Shown here: positions 51,702-59,452 of the stretch, piece by piece
Position numbering within the stretch: position 1 is the first letter of the stretch
Layout: every line of letters starts with the position of its first letter
Source: Sporomusa malonica
Lineage (GTDB): Bacteria > Bacillota > Negativicutes > Sporomusales > Sporomusaceae
DNA: 64,000 nt
NCBI RefSeq assembly: GCF_900176355.1
Contig: NZ_FWXI01000022.1
Coordinates: 1-64,000 of the forward strand
Direction of reading: 5' to 3'
Position numbers and translations under genes: made by a program
The notes under the pieces: model-generated
Told to the model about the DNA's origin: nothing
Seen by the model: the letters and a program-made list of their open reading frames with translations, nothing else
Database searches by the model: none

Positions 51702-52670
51702 TTATTTTAGTACGCCCTTTTCTTTGAAATATTTGGCTGCTCCTGGATGGAAAGGCACCGACATACCTTTGACAGCCGATTCTAAGCTAAGCTCTTTGCC
51801 TTTCGCATGGGCTCTGGCTAAATCAGCCTGATTTTCGAACAACGCTTTGGTAATATTATAGACCACATCATCTTTGACTTGTGGGCTTACAATAAGAGTA
51901 GCACTTACAGCTACTGTTTTTACGGCTTCAGTCTGACCTTTGTAGGTATTAGCCGGAATAGTAACAGGAGCTAAAAATGGGTACTTTTGGGTAAGTTGAG
52001 CTATCTTATCATCAGCCAACGATAAAATTTTAATATTATGCTGAGCGGAAATATCCTGAATGGCCGAGTTGGGAATACCGGCTGTTACCAAGAAAGCATC
52101 CACATGTTTATCTTTAAACTGGTCAGCACTTTCTGCGAAAGAAAGATACTGTGGAGTAAGTGCTTTGTAGTCCATGCCGAAAACATCAATAAGCTGGCGG
52201 AAGTTGGCCTCCGTGCCGCTGCCAGGTGCACCAACACCTACTTTTTTGCCTTTCAAATCAGCAATGCTGTTAATACCGCTGTCAGCACGCACCACCAGTT
52301 GGATAATCTCAGGATATAGTACTGCAATACCAGTTAGATTAGGTAGTTTCTCCTTAAAAGACTCTTTACCGTTATATGCATAGTCCAGCATATCACTTTG
52401 AACAATGGCCAATTCTGCTTCCTTTTTATTGACAAGGCGCAGGTTTTCAACCGAGGCCCCTGTCGCTTGGGCGGTAACGTTGACATTCTGAGCCTTGCTG
52501 TTAAAGATTTGCGCCATTGCGCCGCCAAACGGGTAATACGTTCCTGCTGTACCGCCGGTAGCCAGAATCATTTGAGTTGGCTTCTGTGATGTTGTTTGGC
52601 TACCGCCACAACCGGCCAGGATGCCAGCCACCATCATACATACCACCAAAATAGCAAAAAACTTTTTCAT
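51702..52670 (-). CDS. TAXI family TRAP transporter solute-binding lipoprotein
   Basis: External substrate-binding protein of 322 residues. The signal peptide MKKFFAILVVCMMVAGILAGC ends in a lipobox (LAGC), so Lgt should lipidate it. Mature-domain strings ILATGGTAGTYYPFGGAMAQIF, ATGASVENLRLV, and KVGVGAPGSGTEANFRQL are typical of TAXI proteins. ATG at 52670 with GGGGGGAC before it. It is the first gene of the unit, followed by DUF1850 and the permease. The one well-studied TAXI protein binds glutamate; the ligand here cannot be read from the sequence. Confidence 0.94.
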   Translation of the reverse strand: MKKFFAILVVCMMVAGILAGCGGSQTTSQKPTQMILATGGTAGTYYPFGGAMAQIFNSKAQNVNVTAQATGASVENLRLVNKKEAELAIVQSDMLDYAYNGKESFKEKLPNLTGIAVLYPEIIQLVVRADSGINSIADLKGKKVGVGAPGSGTEANFRQLIDVFGMDYKALTPQYLSFAESADQFKDKHVDAFLVTAGIPNSAIQDISAQHNIKILSLADDKIAQLTQKYPFLAPVTIPANTYKGQTEAVKTVAVSATLIVSPQVKDDVVYNITKALFENQADLARAHAKGKELSLESAVKGMSVPFHPGAAKYFKEKGVLK

Positions 52671-52686
52671 AATGTCCCCCCTAAAA

Positions 52687-52714
52687 ATTATGGTGTCAGC
52701 AGATTAATCGTCAA
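52687..52714 (-). promoter_or_regulatory. Possible promoter of the TAXI-TRAP operon
   Basis: TTGACG (52709-52714), 16-base spacer, CATAAT (52687-52692), ending 16 bases before the start codon. The short leader makes this less certain; an AT-rich stretch at 52740-52790 could hold another promoter. Confidence 0.4.
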
Positions 52715-52820
52715 TCCTCCTTTTAGACCTGCCAATTCCATATATTTGATTAATTAAATATAATTGGATATGTTCATAATGTTTTCCTGCTTTAAACATT
52801 ACAAAGTAACAAAAAAAATC

Positions 52821-52842
52821 ACCTAGGCCTAATTGCCTAGGT
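52821..52842 (-). terminator. Terminator after the glycosyltransferase gene
   Basis: ACCTAGGC-AATTAG-GCCTAGGT followed on the minus strand by GATTTTTTTT, 11 bases past the stop. Confidence 0.88.
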
Positions 52843-52853
52843 ACAAAAATTTT

Positions 52854-54392
52854 CTATTCTTTGATCAAAATGATTCTATCTGCAGCTTCAGCCACAATTT
52901 TTACCCTTTCCCGCTCTGATTCTGTTAGTTCCTTGTAGTCAGCCTGCTGAATAACAAAATAGGCCTTACCTTGTGCACTATTAACCGCAGTTGCTAATTC
53001 CTTTGCCTTGATTTCACTTCCATAAACATTAGTATAATAGGCAAATCCAGGACGAAGAAACTTCATTACATAGACTGGCGATTTTCCATCATATTTATTA
53101 GTAAATTCTTGAGCAATATATTTCGACGTAAAGTATGGCGCAGCTCCAGCAAACAGCAGACTGACAAGTACCATGGAAAACAGCATCATTCCAATTACCT
53201 GAGCCCAAAATGCCTTCCCAATCTGTCGTTTCCATATAAATACTAATGAGCATAATGTCATTACGATAAATAACACAGCAGAAATCATAATTCCAGTAGA
53301 TAAGATAGGCAACAGCTTCAACCCAGTAAACATACCAGCAATAATGAGTGCTGACAAGATAGCAAGTACAATCGGCCACATAATACTGCGCTCTCTGAAC
53401 TCCCAAACCCGGTCAATATACCAGCCTGCAATAAGTGCCAGCGGCGGATACATTGGCAAAATATACGATACTAATTTAGTCTGGGATATCGTAAAAAAGA
53501 TAAAAATGAAGGCTGCCCAGATGTTCAAAAATAGTAGCTTCTTATTATTCCCTTGACTTCTTTGTGTTAATGAAACCCACACCGATTGAAAGAGAATTGA
53601 CGTCCATGGAAAAAATCCAAGTAGTAATACTGGAATAAAGTAATACCACACTACTAATTCCGGATGCTCAGGCGAAGTAAAACGGGTTACATTGTGAAAC
53701 CCAAGAAAAGTATCAATAAAGGCATTACCATGTACGCTATACATGAACAAATACCATGGCAAAGCAGTGACAGCAAATAATATAATCCCTGTTGGCATCT
53801 TCATTTCTTTGAGTATTTTGAACCGACTTGTAGCAGCCAAATACAGGAATATTATGGCACCTGGAAAGAGAAAACCGACCGGCCCCTTAGCTACAGTAGC
53901 CAAGCCTGTAAAGATATACATCAGATAATAGCGCTTTGTAATAAACCCCAGTAAAGCAAGTGTCAGGCAGAAATTAAGTGTAATATCGGTAACTGCTGCT
54001 TTACCAAGGTAAAAATATTCGATACTTGTTGACAAAACAAGTGCTCCTGCCATGGCTGCACGTTTATTAAAGATTTCACAGCCAAACCAGTACAATGCTA
54101 ACACTCCAGCTACACCTAAAAAAGCTGAGGGAAAACGCGCTGAAAATTCCCCCATTCCAAAAACCTTGAAAGCACCAGCGACTAACCAATAATACAGAGG
54201 TGGCTTATCATACCAGTATTCTCCATAGATACGCGGAGATAAGAATTCGTTAAAATTTATCATCTCTTTAGGAGTTTCAGCATAAACCGGTTCGTCAGGA
54301 TCTAATAACGGAATATTTCCCAAATAAAAAAACATGATCACTGCAGCAATACATGCGACAATAAAAAAACTTTTATCCAACCGTCTAAGCAT
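52854..54392 (-). CDS. Glycosyltransferase family 39 (ArnT/PMT-like) membrane protein
   Basis: Integral membrane transferase of 512 residues with about eleven to thirteen helices, using a polyprenyl-phosphate sugar. The acidic motif LLDPDEPVYAETPKEM in the first external loop corresponds to the catalytic region of ArnT/PMT proteins, and YWYDKPPLYYWLV and SARFPSAFLGV follow as expected. Only a small soluble tail (about 440-512) follows the helices. It is the last gene of a three-gene unit with a sugar epimerase and a ChbG-type deacetylase, which points to synthesis and transfer of a modified sugar to a lipid, perhaps lipid A. The sugar and the acceptor are unknown. Confidence 0.88.
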   Translation of the reverse strand: MLRRLDKSFFIVACIAAVIMFFYLGNIPLLDPDEPVYAETPKEMINFNEFLSPRIYGEYWYDKPPLYYWLVAGAFKVFGMGEFSARFPSAFLGVAGVLALYWFGCEIFNKRAAMAGALVLSTSIEYFYLGKAAVTDITLNFCLTLALLGFITKRYYLMYIFTGLATVAKGPVGFLFPGAIIFLYLAATSRFKILKEMKMPTGIILFAVTALPWYLFMYSVHGNAFIDTFLGFHNVTRFTSPEHPELVVWYYFIPVLLLGFFPWTSILFQSVWVSLTQRSQGNNKKLLFLNIWAAFIFIFFTISQTKLVSYILPMYPPLALIAGWYIDRVWEFRERSIMWPIVLAILSALIIAGMFTGLKLLPILSTGIMISAVLFIVMTLCSLVFIWKRQIGKAFWAQVIGMMLFSMVLVSLLFAGAAPYFTSKYIAQEFTNKYDGKSPVYVMKFLRPGFAYYTNVYGSEIKAKELATAVNSAQGKAYFVIQQADYKELTESERERVKIVAEAADRIILIKE

Positions 54393-54405
54393 GCTTATCC
54401 TCCAT

Positions 54406-55335
54406 CTAAGGCATTTTTTTTAAAGAGTGATACGTTCGGCCCAGCCCTTCTGCTAACAGCATCTGCGGCCTCCAATACAAACCTTCGACAGCAGCCTGAT
54501 TTGATAGCATGGAGTGATATATATCCCCGTCTCTGGCTGGAGCATGGATTTTATCAACCTGTTTACCAGCTGCCGCTGCCAATAGTTCAACCAAATCATT
54601 AACACTAGTTTGTGTTTGCGTACTGATGTTATATACCCTGTTTGCTGCCATCTGCGGTGCCGTAAGCGCTTGACAATTGGCCTCAGCCACATCGCCGACA
54701 TAAATAAAATCTCTAGTTTGACCGCCATCGCCAAAAATGTGAACAGGCTGATCCAGACATATTTTACGGGTAAAAATGCTGACTACCCCGCCCTCACCGC
54801 CATCGCCCTGTCGCTCGCCATAAACATTAGCGTAACGGAAAGCGATATAGTTTACCCCATGTATCTGGTTATACAGAGCCAGGTACTTCTCGCTAGTAAG
54901 CTTGGTCAGACCATAAAAAGACGTCGGATTTAGAGTACACTCTTCAGTGACCGGCAGGCTGTCTACATCCCCGTACACCGCAGCACTTGAAGCAAAAACC
55001 ACCCGTTTGACACTTGTATGGCGGCATGCTTCTAACACATTCACAAGGCCAAGCAAGTTCACCTTGCAATCAATATCCGGATGGTCAATAGAATATGGTA
55101 CTGCAGTCTGGGCAGCCAAATGAACCACATAGTCAAACTTCTCCTGAGCAAATATGTTTGACAACTTACTATCTACTATATCCAGCTCAATAAACCTGGC
55201 CCTGGCATCAACATTGTCCCGTAAGCCAGTACTTAAGTTGTCTAGTACAACAACATCCCAGCCTTTGTCCAGCATTTTCTCAACAGTGTGTGAGCCGATA
55301 AAACCAGCACCGCCAGTTACTAATGCTTTCATCAT
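54406..55335 (-). CDS. NAD-dependent sugar nucleotide epimerase (GalE/WbpP-like)
   Basis: Extended short-chain dehydrogenase of about 309 residues. NAD loop VTGGAGFIGSH at the start, VHLAAQTAVPYSI, VFASSAAVYGD, the catalytic Tyr-Lys pair in SFYGLTKLTSEKY, YANVYGERQ and VHIFGDGGQTRDFIYVGDVA near the C-terminal substrate domain. This is the UDP-glucose/UDP-GlcNAc 4-epimerase-like subgroup; exact substrate cannot be told. The first ATG after AGGA (55335) was taken; a TTG three bases upstream and a second ATG three bases downstream are also possible. It lies between the deacetylase and the glycosyltransferase. Confidence 0.9.
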   Translation of the reverse strand: MMKALVTGGAGFIGSHTVEKMLDKGWDVVVLDNLSTGLRDNVDARARFIELDIVDSKLSNIFAQEKFDYVVHLAAQTAVPYSIDHPDIDCKVNLLGLVNVLEACRHTSVKRVVFASSAAVYGDVDSLPVTEECTLNPTSFYGLTKLTSEKYLALYNQIHGVNYIAFRYANVYGERQGDGGEGGVVSIFTRKICLDQPVHIFGDGGQTRDFIYVGDVAEANCQALTAPQMAANRVYNISTQTQTSVNDLVELLAAAAGKQVDKIHAPARDGDIYHSMLSNQAAVEGLYWRPQMLLAEGLGRTYHSLKKMP

Positions 55336-55346
55336 CAATCATTCCT

Positions 55347-56201
55347 TTATCTGTTATTCACACCGGCAAACGACACAAGCTCAATCTTTCTTTGCTTTAA
55401 GCAGTCTGCAACCCGTGGGCTAGTAACAGCCGCCAGCTCCTTTTGCCAATGATAGTCCCAAGGAAAAACCGGAGTTAATATTGTATCATCCTGTCCTGGA
55501 TGAACCATAATTTCAGTTGTGCCATTAGGCAGGCTGTTAATAATGTTTAGTAAAAACAGTTCTTCCATACTCCCGCCTGCCAGCATACCATAGAAATGAT
55601 CAGTCACAGCCAGTCTGGCACGCCGAGCTTTCAAGCGGGCCAGACTAGCTAAAATACTAAGACCAGAGCGGCCAATGACGCGGCCGGTAGATGGTATAAA
55701 TCCGCCAAAGAAAAGTAATGGTTCAGCAGGGATTCGTATGGCCGGAATATTAAACTCCCTGGCAATATCAACTACAACATCAATAATCCCTGGTACGATA
55801 TGCATATGCTGATGGCTGTCTAGATGAGTAACCTGAATTCCAGCCGCCAACACCTTTTGGACCTGAGCTGCAAGTTCTCTGCGCACATCGTCAAGCCGGA
55901 CACTAGCAGAACAAAACTTTCTTAAAAATACCGGATATTTAGAACAGAACATCCCTTCTTGATCAACCAGTGAAGATATTTGCTCAGGTTCAGCTGTCGG
56001 GTATCCGCCTACCAAGGTAAGATGGACGCCAATCCCAAGCTTCCGGTAATCGGCTGCTAAGGCAGTCGCGTGGTCAAAAGCAGGTGCGCCAGCCATAATC
56101 GTAGTACTTGTAATACATCCGTTAGTGTAACCTTCAATAATTCCTAGATTAATTTTTTCATGTAAGCCAAAATCATCTGCATTAATAATTAGTTGTTTCA
56201 T
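55347..56201 (-). CDS. ChbG/HpnK family carbohydrate deacetylase
   Basis: Metal-dependent deacetylase of the YdjC/ChbG family, 284 residues. The metal-binding residues are seen in INADDFGLHEKIN, GVHLTL and HLDSHQHMH. The family removes acetyl groups from N-acetylated sugars (chitobiose in ChbG; a lipid-linked sugar in HpnK-like members). A longer frame begins at 56243, but ATG at 56201 lies five bases after GAGGT and begins MKQLIINADDFG as in relatives. It opens the unit with the epimerase (11 bases downstream) and the ArnT-like transferase, so its likely substrate is a lipid-linked or nucleotide amino sugar. Confidence 0.9.
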   Translation of the reverse strand: MKQLIINADDFGLHEKINLGIIEGYTNGCITSTTIMAGAPAFDHATALAADYRKLGIGVHLTLVGGYPTAEPEQISSLVDQEGMFCSKYPVFLRKFCSASVRLDDVRRELAAQVQKVLAAGIQVTHLDSHQHMHIVPGIIDVVVDIAREFNIPAIRIPAEPLLFFGGFIPSTGRVIGRSGLSILASLARLKARRARLAVTDHFYGMLAGGSMEELFLLNIINSLPNGTTEIMVHPGQDDTILTPVFPWDYHWQKELAAVTSPRVADCLKQRKIELVSFAGVNNR

Positions 56202-56224
56202 ATCTACCTCGAAGGCAATTTTTA

Positions 56225-56254
56225 CATATAGAGCGCAACCCATTGGTCGGGCAA
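56225..56254 (-). promoter_or_regulatory. Possible promoter of the ChbG-epimerase-GT39 unit
   Basis: TTGCCC (56249-56254), 18-base spacer, TATATG (56225-56230), 24 bases before the start codon of the deacetylase. Confidence 0.4.
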
Positions 56255-56340
56255 AAAATCCCTGGTATGACTTGATCTATGATTTCTGATACTATTATTG
56301 GCCACGCGGTCAAATAATAAAAACAGGGAGGTATTACACT

Positions 56341-56658
56341 ATGGAACAAAACAAGCAAAGTAAACAAGCGGAAAGTAAACGGGAATTTGGTACTCTAACT
56401 GCTAAACTGGATGCCAACAACGACTACTCCAGCAGCACTTCCGGAACTTCCGGAACTTCTGGAACCTCCGCTACCGCTTCTACCTCTTCAAGTTCTGCAA
56501 CCTCGGCCAATATGAGCGAATTAAGCAAATTGGCCAAACAATCGCAAACCGGCAGCGCCACCTCTGCTACCAGTTCAGCTAATAACACAAAAACCCAAAT
56601 GGCCAACCAGACCATGACTGCAAAATATGACGCAAACGGCGACTATAGCGCCGAATAA
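56341..56658 (+). CDS. Ser/Thr/Ala-rich low-complexity protein of unknown function
   Basis: A 105-residue acidic-to-neutral protein without hydrophobic segments or cysteines. The middle (about 29-85) is almost only S, T, A, G, N, Q and K, including four GTS units at about 34-45. The two ends carry copies of one motif: GTLTAKLDANNDYSS near residue 17 and MTAKYDANGDYSA at the C-terminus; DANGDYSAE is close to a calcium-loop pattern. ATG at 56341 has a good GGGAGG site. It is flanked by a divergent operon and a strong terminator, so it is a single-gene unit. Composition recalls gamma-type spore storage proteins (SspE), but I see no GPR protease site, so this is only a suggestion. Confidence 0.75.
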   Translation: MEQNKQSKQAESKREFGTLTAKLDANNDYSSSTSGTSGTSGTSATASTSSSSATSANMSELSKLAKQSQTGSATSATSSANNTKTQMANQTMTAKYDANGDYSAE

Positions 56659-56674
56659 CAAGGGTAAACCAAGT

Positions 56675-56713
56675 GCGGCGCCGGACTATTCTCATTGAAT
56701 AGTTCGGCGCCGC
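56675..56713 (+). terminator. Bidirectional terminator between the Ser/Thr-rich gene and folE2
   Basis: Arms 56675-56691 and 56697-56713 (core GCGGCGCCG/CGGCGCCGC plus ACTATTC/GAATAGT) around TCATT. It lies between convergent genes; the T-run is weak on the plus side. Confidence 0.8.
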
Positions 56714-56723
56714 TCTATTTAGT

Positions 56724-57542
56724 TTACCTAGCAATCGTCTCTATATGCGAGGCATAAGCGCTATGGTTATGAATGGACTCATAGTTCTCACACTCAACTT
56801 CAAACCATTGGACACTGTCTATTTGACGTAAGGTTAGTACCAAATCCCTCAGCACATCTTCAACAAACTTAGGATTTTCATATGCCTTCTCAGTGACATA
56901 TTTCTCATCGGCACGTTTTAAAAGAGGATAGACCTGACAGCTACCCTGCTGCTCCATTAATTCTGCCAAATCTTCAATCCAGATAAATCCGCCTGGCTGA
57001 TGTTTAATCTTCACCCGCATAATGCCCCGTTGATTATGTGCCCCATACTGAGATATTTCTTTACTACAAGGACACAGAGAAGTAAACGGCACAGTAATAC
57101 CAAACATAAAATCTAGATGTTCGCCCCTGACTAAGCTAGCCGAAAACATACAATCATAGTCTAACATACTTTTGAAACCGCTTACCGGAGCCGTTTTTTC
57201 GATAAAATATTTAAAATCAATATCAATATGGGCTCTCTGGGCATGTAAGCGATCAATTGTATCTGTTAGCATGTATTCAACTTCCCGGTATGATACCGGT
57301 TTTTGACTCCAATCACTAAGGATTTCAATAAACCGGCTCATATGCGTACCTTTAAATTCCTGGGGCAAATCGACAGTAAGTTTAATTTTAGCCAGCACTG
57401 TCTGAAAGGAACCGCTTTTAGTTTTTATTAAAAACGGCAAATGAACGTCACTGACCCCAACCTTTTGAATAGCAATACCGCGCTCGTCGCAGCTGTTTTG
57501 GACATCTTTAATGCTGTTGCGCCCTTGAGTCGTTTGCGTCAT
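56724..57542 (-). CDS. folE2: GTP cyclohydrolase FolE2 (type IB)
   Basis: Converts GTP to 7,8-dihydroneopterin triphosphate, first step of folate and queuosine synthesis; unlike FolE it does not strictly need zinc. It has 272 residues with the family's DVQNSCDERGIAIQKVGV, FKGTHMSRFIE, and the active-site Cys/Glu region TSLCPCSKEIS and GAHNQRG. A frame extends 34 residues further to 57644 inside queC, but ATG at 57542 has AGGAG at eight bases and matches the family start. It follows queC by one base, which suggests that its product feeds the preQ0 route here. Confidence 0.94.
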   Translation of the reverse strand: MTQTTQGRNSIKDVQNSCDERGIAIQKVGVSDVHLPFLIKTKSGSFQTVLAKIKLTVDLPQEFKGTHMSRFIEILSDWSQKPVSYREVEYMLTDTIDRLHAQRAHIDIDFKYFIEKTAPVSGFKSMLDYDCMFSASLVRGEHLDFMFGITVPFTSLCPCSKEISQYGAHNQRGIMRVKIKHQPGGFIWIEDLAELMEQQGSCQVYPLLKRADEKYVTEKAYENPKFVEDVLRDLVLTLRQIDSVQWFEVECENYESIHNHSAYASHIETIAR

Positions 57543-57543
57543 G

Positions 57544-58230
57544 TTAATCACTCCTAGTACGATACAAAATAGGATCAGGGAGACCTGCCTCGGCAAAGCC
57601 CTTAAGCCGCAGAAGACAACTGTCACATTGCCCGCAAGCCTCATCTGTGCCCTGATAACAACTTGTTGTCAGGTGAAGCGGCGCACCCAGCCTATCCCCT
57701 AACAGCACAATATCCTTTTTGGTTAGATTTATCAGTGGCGTCTCAATTATAATTTTCCGGCCATCTTCAACAGCCGCTTTAGTAGAATAATCGGCTAACT
57801 GCTGGAACAAGGCAATAAATTCAGGCCGGCAATCAGGATAACCCGAGTAATCAAGCGCATTAACACCTATATACACCCGGTCGGCCCCAGTGACCTCAGC
57901 ATAGCCCAGCGCATAGCTTAGAAAAATCAGGTTTCTGGCAGGTACATAAGTAACCGGTACCCCAACAGCGCCGATCTGCCCTGTTGGGACAGCAAGGCTA
58001 GCATCTGTCAGCGCACTGCCACCAATAGCCTCCATATTAGTCTCAATGACTAAATGACGGTCGATCTTATAATGCTGAGCTACACTGGCAGCAGCCACAA
58101 GCTCCCTGCTATGCCGCTGGTGGTAGTTAAAGCTGATTGGCAGCAGTTCATACCCCTCACTGTTGGCGACAGCCATACATACAGTCGAGTCTAATCCCCC
58201 CGACAGCAGTACAACAGCCTTTCTATTCAT
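57544..58230 (-). CDS. queC: 7-cyano-7-deazaguanine (preQ0) synthase
   Basis: ATP-dependent conversion of 7-carboxy-7-deazaguanine to preQ0 in queuosine synthesis. It has 228 residues: PP-loop VLLSGGLDSTVCM at the N-terminus, FNYHQRHSRE, VPARNLIFLS, and the zinc site SCYQG..CGQCDSCLLR with four cysteines. ATG at 58230 with AAGGGG upstream. It lies 32 bases after the HD-GYP gene and one base before folE2. QueD and QueE are not in the window. Confidence 0.96.
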   Translation of the reverse strand: MNRKAVVLLSGGLDSTVCMAVANSEGYELLPISFNYHQRHSRELVAAASVAQHYKIDRHLVIETNMEAIGGSALTDASLAVPTGQIGAVGVPVTYVPARNLIFLSYALGYAEVTGADRVYIGVNALDYSGYPDCRPEFIALFQQLADYSTKAAVEDGRKIIIETPLINLTKKDIVLLGDRLGAPLHLTTSCYQGTDEACGQCDSCLLRLKGFAEAGLPDPILYRTRSD

Positions 58231-58262
58231 AAGCGATCCCCTTATCCTGTATTTATTTTACA

Positions 58263-59339
58263 TTAAGCCCTGATAACATTAACAATACTCAGGCTCTTAT
58301 TGCATTCCAAGTCAATATATTCTTTGTCTTGAGTCACAACGGTCGGCCTCGAAGCCATAAATTGTCCTAAGAAAATAACTTCAGCATGTCGGCCGTCACT
58401 TAATTCAACGATATTGCCAACAAAATAGTCACGGACATTGTTTAAAAAAACAGTACCAATAGCCGGGTCAAGCTTGTTGAACATTTCTTCAACAATCATT
58501 TCAACAACGGCAAAAGGTGAGACTTTGCGATGATAAACACGGTCAGACGTCATAGCATCATATATGTCAGCAATCGCAATAATTTTAGCATAATTATGAA
58601 TTTTATCAGCCGAAACACCAAATGGATAACCACTACCGTCATAACGCTCGTGATGCTGGAGTACTCCGTAAATGACTCCCTTTGAGACATTTGGCGTGCC
58701 GCGAATCAAATGATACCCTCGAATTGTGTGAAGACGCATTATCTCCATCTCTTCAGGTGTAAGCTTTCCAGGCTTATTTAGTATTTCAAGTGGAATCTGA
58801 GTCTTGCCGACATCATGCAGCAACCCCGCCAATACTAAATCCTTTAATTCTTCCCCAGAATAGCTAAGCCATTTACCTAGCACTCCGCAAATAACAGCAA
58901 CATTTACTGAGTGGTGAAAGGTATAGTCATCCTGTCGACGCACCATATGCATATGATTAATTACACCAATTGAGTTAATAAGCGGTTCAATCGAATCATT
59001 TGTTAATTCACGCATGGTAGTAAGTGGCACTTCTTTAAAAAAACGAAGCTTGGTAAAGGATTCTTTCAATAAGCTGACAGTATCTTCATAACCAGCATAA
59101 AACTTTTTTTGATGAGCAGTTTCGGGAATAGAAAAGTCGACTTCAGGCTCTGCTGATAGCCGCTCTTTAATAAATACAGTACTAATATCCCAGAACTTTA
59201 ACCCTTCAATCATACTGTCTGAGAGAATAGTGCCTTCACTTAAAATAACTCTATCATCCTGGGTCAGAACCATTCGTCCAATTTCCATGCCAGCTTCTAC
59301 ATCGCTAATAGGATACGGCTTAATCCGGTACTTAGTCAT
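58263..59339 (-). CDS. HD-GYP domain protein (probable c-di-GMP phosphodiesterase)
   Basis: Cytosolic protein of 358 residues. An N-terminal region of about 120 residues (with GRMVLTQDDRVILSEGTIL) is the domain often seen before HD-GYP domains. The HD-GYP core (about 140-310) shows FHHSVNVAVI, LLHDVGKTQIP, HTIRGYHLI, LQHHERYDGSGYP and IAIADIYDAMTSDRVYH. The HHE and GYP elements are intact, so hydrolysis of c-di-GMP is likely. ATG at 59339 has GGGGAGGG. A promoter lies 68 bases upstream. The gene is followed by queC and folE2, probably in one transcript. Confidence 0.93.
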   Translation of the reverse strand: MTKYRIKPYPISDVEAGMEIGRMVLTQDDRVILSEGTILSDSMIEGLKFWDISTVFIKERLSAEPEVDFSIPETAHQKKFYAGYEDTVSLLKESFTKLRFFKEVPLTTMRELTNDSIEPLINSIGVINHMHMVRRQDDYTFHHSVNVAVICGVLGKWLSYSGEELKDLVLAGLLHDVGKTQIPLEILNKPGKLTPEEMEIMRLHTIRGYHLIRGTPNVSKGVIYGVLQHHERYDGSGYPFGVSADKIHNYAKIIAIADIYDAMTSDRVYHRKVSPFAVVEMIVEEMFNKLDPAIGTVFLNNVRDYFVGNIVELSDGRHAEVIFLGQFMASRPTVVTQDKEYIDLECNKSLSIVNVIRA

Positions 59340-59406
59340 CTTATTCCCTCCCCGCTCATTAGAACCAGCTGACTATTAGCGAAAAAGTTACAATATTAAC
59401 AATATA

Positions 59407-59435
59407 ATTTTACATGATTTCGATTTTTCCTGCAA
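59407..59435 (-). promoter_or_regulatory. Promoter of HD-GYP-queC-folE2
   Basis: TTGCAG (59430-59435), 17-base spacer, TAAAAT (59407-59412) in the AT-rich gap after rnhC. Confidence 0.65.
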
Positions 59436-59452
59436 AAAAATTTCCAAATTAC

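Noticed and set aside
56438-56470. Tandem GGAACTTCC units in the Ser/Thr-rich gene, considered as a CRISPR or satellite repeat
   Set aside because: The repeats are in frame and encode the GTS units; there are no spacers.
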